A stretch of DNA of 64,000 bases. Source: Rhodomicrobium sp. R_RK_3. Its GTDB lineage: Bacteria; Pseudomonadota; Alphaproteobacteria; Rhizobiales; Rhodomicrobiaceae. This document shows positions 58,840 to 64,000 of the stretch, piece after piece. Numbering within the stretch: position 1 is the stretch's first letter; every line of letters starts with the position of its first letter. The notes under the pieces were generated by a model. The model searched no databases. It was not told where the DNA came from and worked only from the letters and a program-made list of their open reading frames with translations. The translations under genes and the position numbers were made by a program. The stretch is taken from positions 1 through 64,000 of the forward strand of contig NZ_MWLK01000016.1 of assembly GCF_002198715.1 (NCBI RefSeq). Direction: 5' to 3'.

Positions 58840-60363
58840 TCACTCCGCCGGCACATCACTCCGCTTGGCGGCAGCGCCGGACAGGCCGCCGATGATTCTG
58901 GACCAGAGCGGCCAGAACAGGATCAGGATGGCGGTTATCATGATCGTCGCCACCAGCCCGTTCGAGAACAGCACCGACAGGTCGCCATAGGAGCCGATCA
59001 TGGTCTGCCGGAAGGCGTCCTCCGCTCGCTTGCCGAGCACCAGCGCCAACGTGAGCGGCGCGAGCGGGTAATCGAGCTTCTTGAAGACATAGCCGACGAT
59101 GCCGAAGATCAGCATCGTTTTGATGTCGAACAGCGAATTCTCGACCGCATAGGCGCCGATGGCGCAGAAGACGATGATCATCGGCGCGATGGTCGGGAAC
59201 GGCACGCGCAGCACGGCGGCGAAGAGCGGCACGGTCGCCAGCACGATGATGAGGCCGGCAATATTGCCCAGATACATCGAGGCGATCAGGCCCCAGACGA
59301 ATTCCTTATGCTCGACGAAAAGCAGCGGTCCCGGCTGCAGGCCCCAGACCAAGAGGCCGCCGAGCAGCACCGCCGCCGTGCCCGAGCCCGGAATGCCGAG
59401 CGCCAGCATCGGCAGCAGCGCCGAGGTGCCGGCGGCGTGGGCGGCAGTTTCAGGCGCCAGCACGCCGTCGATGCGGCCCTTGCCGAAACTCTCCTTGTCG
59501 CGCGCCACCTGCTTGGCGACGTTGTAGCTCATGAACGAGGCCGCGATCGCCCCGCCCGGCGTGATGCCGAGCCAGCAGCCGATCGCCGAGGAGCGCACGA
59601 TGGTCACCCAATAGCGCGGCAGCGAGGCCCAGGTGCTGAAGACCTTGCGGAAGGAGAGGTTCGAGGCATGCCCCCGGAAGGCGAGCTTCTCCTCGATGGT
59701 CAGCAAAATCTCGCTGATGCCGAAAATCCCGATCACCGCGACGAGGAAGTCGAAGCCTTTCAGCAGGTCCATCGAGCCGAAGGTCATGCGCAAGTCGCCC
59801 GACACCGTGTCCATGCCGACGGCCGCCAGCAGCAGGCCGACGACGAGCGAGATGATGACCTTGTGCTTCTCCTCCCGGCCGATGCCGACGAAGGTGCAGA
59901 AGGTGAGGAAATAGACCGCGAAAAATTCCGGCGGCCCGAAGCGCAGCGCGAAGCCGGCGATGCTCGGCGCGAGGAAGGTGATCAGCACCACGGCGACGAA
60001 GGAGCCGATGAAGGAGCCGGAAAAGGCCGCCGTCAGCGCCTCCGCCGCCTGCCCCTTCTGCGCCATCGGATAGCCGTCAAAGGTGGTCGCGACGCTCCAA
60101 GCCTCGCCGGGGATGTTGAATAGGATCGAGGTGATCGCCCCGCCAAACAGCGCGCCCCAATAGAGGCAGGACAGCATGACGATAGCCGAGGTCGGGTCCA
60201 TGCCGAAGGTGAGCGGCAGGAGGATGGCGACGCCGTTCGGGCCGCCAAGGCCCGGCAGCACGCCGACCAGGATGCCGAGGCAAATGCCGATCATCATCAG
60301 CAAGAGCTTGTCGAAGGTCATCAGCACTGCGAAGCCGTGCATCAGCGAGTCTAAGGCTTCCAT
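58840..60363 (-). CDS. tctA: Tripartite tricarboxylate transporter permease TctA
   Basis: This 507-residue large TTT-family membrane subunit has about twelve transmembrane helices and the typical GVLPGLGGPNGVAILLPLTFGMDPTSAIVMLSCLYWGALFGGAITSILFNIPGE motif (about 33-86), repeated as GITPGGAIAAS and LALGIPGSGTAAVLLGGLL in the second half. It carries a carboxylate in with a cation gradient. It is preceded by tctB by 39 bp. Confidence 0.92.
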   Translation of the reverse strand: MEALDSLMHGFAVLMTFDKLLLMMIGICLGILVGVLPGLGGPNGVAILLPLTFGMDPTSAIVMLSCLYWGALFGGAITSILFNIPGEAWSVATTFDGYPMAQKGQAAEALTAAFSGSFIGSFVAVVLITFLAPSIAGFALRFGPPEFFAVYFLTFCTFVGIGREEKHKVIISLVVGLLLAAVGMDTVSGDLRMTFGSMDLLKGFDFLVAVIGIFGISEILLTIEEKLAFRGHASNLSFRKVFSTWASLPRYWVTIVRSSAIGCWLGITPGGAIAASFMSYNVAKQVARDKESFGKGRIDGVLAPETAAHAAGTSALLPMLALGIPGSGTAAVLLGGLLVWGLQPGPLLFVEHKEFVWGLIASMYLGNIAGLIIVLATVPLFAAVLRVPFPTIAPMIIVFCAIGAYAVENSLFDIKTMLIFGIVGYVFKKLDYPLAPLTLALVLGKRAEDAFRQTMIGSYGDLSVLFSNGLVATIMITAILILFWPLWSRIIGGLSGAAAKRSDVPAE

Positions 60364-60402
60364 CGGCGCGGGCTCCCCAATGTTTTCGCTCAGGCTTCCG
60401 GA

Positions 60403-60921
60403 TCAGAAGCCGAAATAGGCCTCGATGGGGCCTTTTGGCAGCAAGACGCGGAATTCGATGTCGAACAACACGAAGACCAGCGCGGCGAAGATGATGCCGG
60501 TCAGGCAGGCGCTCAGCCAACTGCTGCCGCCCAGATAGCGCATGAAGCCGATCACCAAGAGGCCGCTCGGCACATAGATGCCGAGGTAGCTGATGGAAAC
60601 CACGTAGATCACCATCGGCACCAGCACTTGCAGCACGCGCTTGAACTGCGCCCGTTCGACAAAGGCGCCGCCCTCCTGCGCCGCCGCCCGGACCGAGACG
60701 AACAGGCCCCAGAGGCTAGCCGCGATCAGGATCAGCGCGAGGCGGAAGGGGAAGAAGCCGGTCTGCGGACCATCGGCCGCCCAGCGCGCGCCGACCCGCC
60801 AATTGTCCCAGGCGAGCAGGATGCCGAGGGCGATGAGGATCAGGCTGACGGCGATCTCCGCCGTGCGGCGCGAGATGACGGCGGGCGTCGCCGCTTCGGG
60901 GATGTCATTGTCGCTTGCCAT
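60403..60921 (-). CDS. tctB: Tripartite tricarboxylate transporter small subunit TctB
   Basis: This 172-residue protein has four predicted helices (about 22-40, 58-78, 90-125, 140-160) and the family pattern FFPFRLALILIAASLWGLF. It supports TctA in the membrane. Its position between tctC and tctA is standard. Confidence 0.88.
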   Translation of the reverse strand: MASDNDIPEAATPAVISRRTAEIAVSLILIALGILLAWDNWRVGARWAADGPQTGFFPFRLALILIAASLWGLFVSVRAAAQEGGAFVERAQFKRVLQVLVPMVIYVVSISYLGIYVPSGLLVIGFMRYLGGSSWLSACLTGIIFAALVFVLFDIEFRVLLPKGPIEAYFGF

Positions 60922-60992
60922 GGGTCACCTGGACGAAAGGCGGGATGCCGCAAGCGGCACGGGAGCACGCTTGCGGGAGAGGAATGCCGGGC

Positions 60993-61997
60993 TCAGTTGG
61001 AGCCCGCGAGGAAGCCGGCGGTCGCCATCAGCGCCTTGTGCTTGGCCTCGTCGGTTTCGAGGAATTTCTTCATGTCCTCGCCCTCGATGAAGACCGGCTT
61101 CAGCGCCTGGTTGGCCATGTATTCCGAATAGTCGGGCGTCGCGGCGATCTTCTTGAACAGGTCGGTGTAATAGGCGACCTGCTCCGGCGGCGCCTTGCCG
61201 GCGAGGAAGATGGCGCGCGGCATGGTGTAGTCGATGTCGAGCCCTTCCTCCTTGCAGGTTGGAATGTCGGCCCAGGACTGGTCGGCGGTGACCTTGGTCT
61301 TGTAGTCCATGCGCTGGGTGTCGAACAGGCAGAGCGCCCGCACCTGTCCGGAGCGCCAGACGGCGACATTCTCGGACGGGTTGTTGACATTGGCGTTGGT
61401 GTGGTTGCCGACGAGCTGCGTCGCCGCCTCGCCGCCCGACTTATAGGGGATATAGGCGAATTTGACGCCCGCCTTCTGCTCCATGAAGGCCGTGAGGATG
61501 TGGTCCTCGCGCTTGGAGCCTGTGCCGCCCATCTTCATCGGCGTCGCCTTGGCGGCGGCCAGGAAATCCTTCACCGTCTTTTCCGGCGCGGCGGCATTGT
61601 TCCAGAGCACGAATTCGTCGAGCGCGATGATGGCGATCGGGGTCAGCTCGCGCCAGTTGAAGGGGATGTTGGTCGAGAGCGGCAGCGTGTACATCGACGA
61701 TTGCGCGATGATGAATTTCTGCCCGTCCGGCGGCGAGGATTTGATGTCGATCAGACCTTCGGCGCCGCTCGCCCCGCCCTTCAGCGTGACGACAGTCGCC
61801 TCCTTCATCAGCCCGTGCTTCTGGATCGCCGCCTGCAGCATCCGCGCCATCTGGTCGGACGCGCCGCCCGCGCCGGCCGGCACGATGATCTCGACCGCCT
61901 TGCTCGGCTGCCAGCCCTCGGCGCCGGCGGGGCCTGTGGCGGCGAGCGCGGCGCAGGCGGCGAGCAGAGCGATGCTCGGGGAATTCATGCGTATCAT
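60993..61997 (-). CDS. tctC: Tripartite tricarboxylate transporter binding protein TctC (Bug family)
   Basis: This protein of about 334 residues has a signal peptide (start ATG 61997, with GGGAG about 9 nt upstream; the downstream ATG at 61988 is possible) ending near TGPAGAEG. The Bug signature is VEIIVPAGAGGASDQMARML, and ligand residues lie near TGSKREDHIL and YKSGGEAATQLVG. It captures a carboxylate in the periplasm. It lies 127 bp after the aminotransferase gene, in the same direction. Confidence 0.9.
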   Translation of the reverse strand: MIRMNSPSIALLAACAALAATGPAGAEGWQPSKAVEIIVPAGAGGASDQMARMLQAAIQKHGLMKEATVVTLKGGASGAEGLIDIKSSPPDGQKFIIAQSSMYTLPLSTNIPFNWRELTPIAIIALDEFVLWNNAAAPEKTVKDFLAAAKATPMKMGGTGSKREDHILTAFMEQKAGVKFAYIPYKSGGEAATQLVGNHTNANVNNPSENVAVWRSGQVRALCLFDTQRMDYKTKVTADQSWADIPTCKEEGLDIDYTMPRAIFLAGKAPPEQVAYYTDLFKKIAATPDYSEYMANQALKPVFIEGEDMKKFLETDEAKHKALMATAGFLAGSN

Positions 61998-62124
61998 GTC
62001 AGGCGTCTCCCTGGGGTTGCTTCCTCGCAATGGCCGTCGCCGCTCATTTGCTCGGGACGACGCGGCCATGGTTTTTAGCGGCGGTTGACCCGCTCGTCTG
62101 TTGTCCGGCGCCTACATGGCCGGT

Positions 62125-63333
62125 TTATTCGGCAGCCAGCTTGAGACGGCGCTCGCGGCATTCGGCGAGCCAGCCCATGGCGGCATCGACGCCGCCCGCC
62201 TGATGCGGCACGCCGGCAAGGCGCAGGCTCATTTCCACGCCGGCCAGCGCGCCAATGATAGTGAGGTCGTTGGTGTCGCCCAGATGGCCGATGCGGAACA
62301 CCCGCCCCGCGACCTTGCCGAGCCCCATGCCGAGCGAAATGTCGAAACTCTCCAGCGCGGTCTTGCGCAGCACGTCGGCATCGTGGCCTTCAGGCGTGAT
62401 CACGCCGGTGAGGATGGGCGAGTAATATTTCGGATCGCGGCAGAGGATGTCGAGGCCCCAGGCGGTGACCGCCCGGCGCGTCGCCTCGGCATGGCGCTGA
62501 TGACGGGCGAAGACATTGTCCAGCCCTTCCTCCTGCAGCATGGCGATGGCGGCGTCGAGCCCGTAGAGCAGCGTCGTCGCGGGCGTGTAGGGGAAGAAAC
62601 CCTTTTCGTTCGCCGCCAGCATCTCGTCCCAGCCGAGATAGGAGCGCGGCAGCCGCGCCGATTTCGAGGCCGCGATGGCCTTCGGGCTGACGGCATTGAA
62701 GGAGAGGCCCGGCGGCAGCATCAGCCCCTTCTGCGAGCCGGCGACGGTGACGTCGACGCCCCAGGCTTCGTGCTGGTATTCGGCCGAGCCCAGCGATGAG
62801 ATGGTGTCGACGAAGAACAGCGCCGGATGGCGGGCGGCGTCGATGGCCTTGCGAATCTCATCGATGCGGGAGAGCGCGCCGGTCGAGGTCTCGTTATGGA
62901 CGACGCAGACGGCCTTGATCTTGTGCTCACTATCGGCGCGCAGGGCGGTTTCGATGGCCTCCGGGTCGGCGCCCGAGCGCCAGTCCGAGGTGATGTAGGT
63001 CGGCGCCAGCCCCAGCTTCAGCGCCATCTTGTGCCAGAGCGCGGCGAAATGGCCGGTCTCGTACATCAGCACCCGGTCGCCGGGGGACAGCGTGTTGACG
63101 AGCGCCGCCTCCCAGGCGGCCGTGCCCGAGGCCGGGAAGATGATGACCGGACCGCTGGTCTTGAAGATGGCCTTGATGCCGCTCAGCACCCGCCGGGCGA
63201 GCGCCTGGAATTCGGGGCCGCGATGGTCGATGACCGCCGAATGCATGGCCCGCTGAATGCGGTCGGGAACGGGAGTGGGGCCGGGAATCTGGAGAAAATG
63301 GCGTCCGGCGACCCTGGTCGGCAGATCCGGCAT
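62125..63333 (-). CDS. Alanine/serine/aspartate-glyoxylate aminotransferase-family protein
   Basis: This protein of about 402 residues is a class V PLP enzyme. It has the N-terminal LQIPGPTPVPDRIQRAM, ETGHFAALW and FVDTISSLGSAEY, and the PLP lysine in GSQKGLMLPPGL (near 197). The C-terminal domain is complete. Such enzymes transfer amino groups from alanine, serine or aspartate to glyoxylate. ATG 63333 gives the conserved start; the frame extends upstream without support. It precedes tctCBA, so the imported acid may be its keto-acid product or donor. Confidence 0.87.
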   Translation of the reverse strand: MPDLPTRVAGRHFLQIPGPTPVPDRIQRAMHSAVIDHRGPEFQALARRVLSGIKAIFKTSGPVIIFPASGTAAWEAALVNTLSPGDRVLMYETGHFAALWHKMALKLGLAPTYITSDWRSGADPEAIETALRADSEHKIKAVCVVHNETSTGALSRIDEIRKAIDAARHPALFFVDTISSLGSAEYQHEAWGVDVTVAGSQKGLMLPPGLSFNAVSPKAIAASKSARLPRSYLGWDEMLAANEKGFFPYTPATTLLYGLDAAIAMLQEEGLDNVFARHQRHAEATRRAVTAWGLDILCRDPKYYSPILTGVITPEGHDADVLRKTALESFDISLGMGLGKVAGRVFRIGHLGDTNDLTIIGALAGVEMSLRLAGVPHQAGGVDAAMGWLAECRERRLKLAAE

Positions 63334-63548
63334 GGCGTGCTCCGCTCCCTGTCTTATCCTCAGCGTACTTCCTATTGTTATTATTCGCTGAATTGTCTTG
63401 ATTATTAAGAGTGATGAATGCGAATTTATGTCAAGCAGGCAATGCGTAATAAGCCTGATTTTGTGGGAAAACGCGCTGGGGACCGTTGATTCGACGGAGG
63501 TTTCTCCCAAGATCCGGCGGACGTCGCGGCGTGGAAGCAGAGGTTGGC

Positions 63549-64000
63549 ATGGCAGGCAGGATGATGCCGGTCCTGGAGCGGCGGCTGAAATCCGGTGCTG
63601 CCGGCGAGATCCTAACGGACGCTTTTTCCCGCGGCCGCTACGCCACCGATGCCTCGCATTACCAGATCATGCCGACTGCCATTTCGGTTCCCGGTACTAT
63701 CGGCGAGGCCGAGAATGCGCTTGCCATCGCCTTGTCCGAAGGCGTCAGCGTGGTGGCGCGCGGCGGCGGCACCTCGCAATGCGGGCAGACGGTCAATGAC
63801 GGGCTGGTCATCGACTGCTCGAAGAACCTCACCCGGCTGATTTCGCTCGATGCCGAGGCGCGGCGCTGCACCGTCGAGCCCGGCATCGTGCTGGACGAAC
63901 TCAACCGGGCGCTGAAGCCGCATGGCCTGTGGTTCCCGGTCGACGTCTCGACCGCCTCGCGCGCCACCATCGGCGGCATGACCGCAAACAATTCCTGCGG
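63549..64000 (+). CDS. FAD-linked oxidase/dehydrogenase (GlcD/YdiJ-like), partial at the right edge
   Basis: At least the first 150 residues of a longer flavoprotein are present; the frame runs off the window. Starting at ATG 63549, the FAD_binding_4 signature appears as VSVVARGGGTSQCGQTVNDG (about 70-89), then CTVEPGIVLDELN and TIGGMTANNSCG at the edge, typical of GlcD and YdiJ-like 2-hydroxyacid dehydrogenases. Relatives oxidise glycolate, D-lactate or D-2-hydroxyglutarate. It is divergent from the aminotransferase-tctCBA operon, so a 2-hydroxy or keto acid may link both. Domain content beyond the edge is unknown. Confidence 0.85.
   Translation, partial: MAGRMMPVLERRLKSGAAGEILTDAFSRGRYATDASHYQIMPTAISVPGTIGEAENALAIALSEGVSVVARGGGTSQCGQTVNDGLVIDCSKNLTRLISLDAEARRCTVEPGIVLDELNRALKPHGLWFPVDVSTASRATIGGMTANNSC

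Noticed and set aside
58436-58843. A 135-residue minus-strand frame downstream of the flp promoter region
   Set aside because: Arg/Pro-rich, no good ribosome site and no family recognised; it overlaps the end of tctA. Reported only as an intergenic region.

Overview
The window is GC-rich chromosomal DNA, almost wholly coding. It looks like an alphaproteobacterium, most probably Hyphomicrobiales (Rhizobiales). The indications are many ABC and TctABC uptake operons, an alphaproteobacterial tad/cpa Flp-pilus locus with CpaE and CpaF, a stand-alone BluB, and short dispersed palindromic intergenic repeats. No rRNA, tRNA, CRISPR array, transposase or phage gene was recognised. The genus cannot be named from the sequence alone.

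Left part (1-8.4 kb): one tightly overlapping operon encodes a taurine/nitrate-type ABC transporter, an enolase-superfamily enzyme, a Gfo/Idh/MocA oxidoreductase, a DUF993 (DHDPS-like) protein and a sugar-isomerase-like TIM barrel. A TetR regulator follows. A perfect 26-bp palindrome precedes the operon. It looks like an uptake and degradation pathway for an unidentified carbohydrate-like compound. From 8.5 to 23.4 kb there are mostly single or paired genes: an HdeD-like membrane protein, a sorbosone-dehydrogenase/cytochrome c pair, a BTAD-TPR regulator opposite a methyltransferase, a flavin oxidase, a CPBP-type membrane protein, two paralogous small secreted proteins, an MBL hydrolase, several small enzymes and bluB.

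Middle (23.6-31.5 kb): a MurR/RpiR regulator is divergent from a permease, a glutamine-synthetase-like enzyme, an aldehyde dehydrogenase, an iron-type alcohol dehydrogenase and a class I amidotransferase. Together they read as a gamma-glutamylation route for degrading an amino-alcohol such as ethanolamine. A near-perfect 26-bp palindrome lies in the divergent promoter region. From 31.7 to 44.4 kb there are an alpha/beta hydrolase, a UxaA-family dehydratase, an ArsR-led operon with two matching operators (SRPBCC, DUF899, Sfp-type PPTase), and a four-gene molybdenum-hydroxylase operon that includes a secreted protein and a membrane-anchored ABM-domain protein.

Right part (44.8-64 kb): a GAF-GGDEF-EAL protein adjoins a complete tad pilus locus arranged as two converging halves. 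The plus half carries a TadG-like protein with a beta-helix-like region, two TadE-like proteins, the secretin, a small exported protein and TadD. The minus half carries two nearly identical Flp pilins, CpaA, CpaB, CpaE, CpaF, TadB and TadC. The window ends with an aminotransferase-TctCBA operon divergent from an FAD-linked oxidase cut by the right edge.
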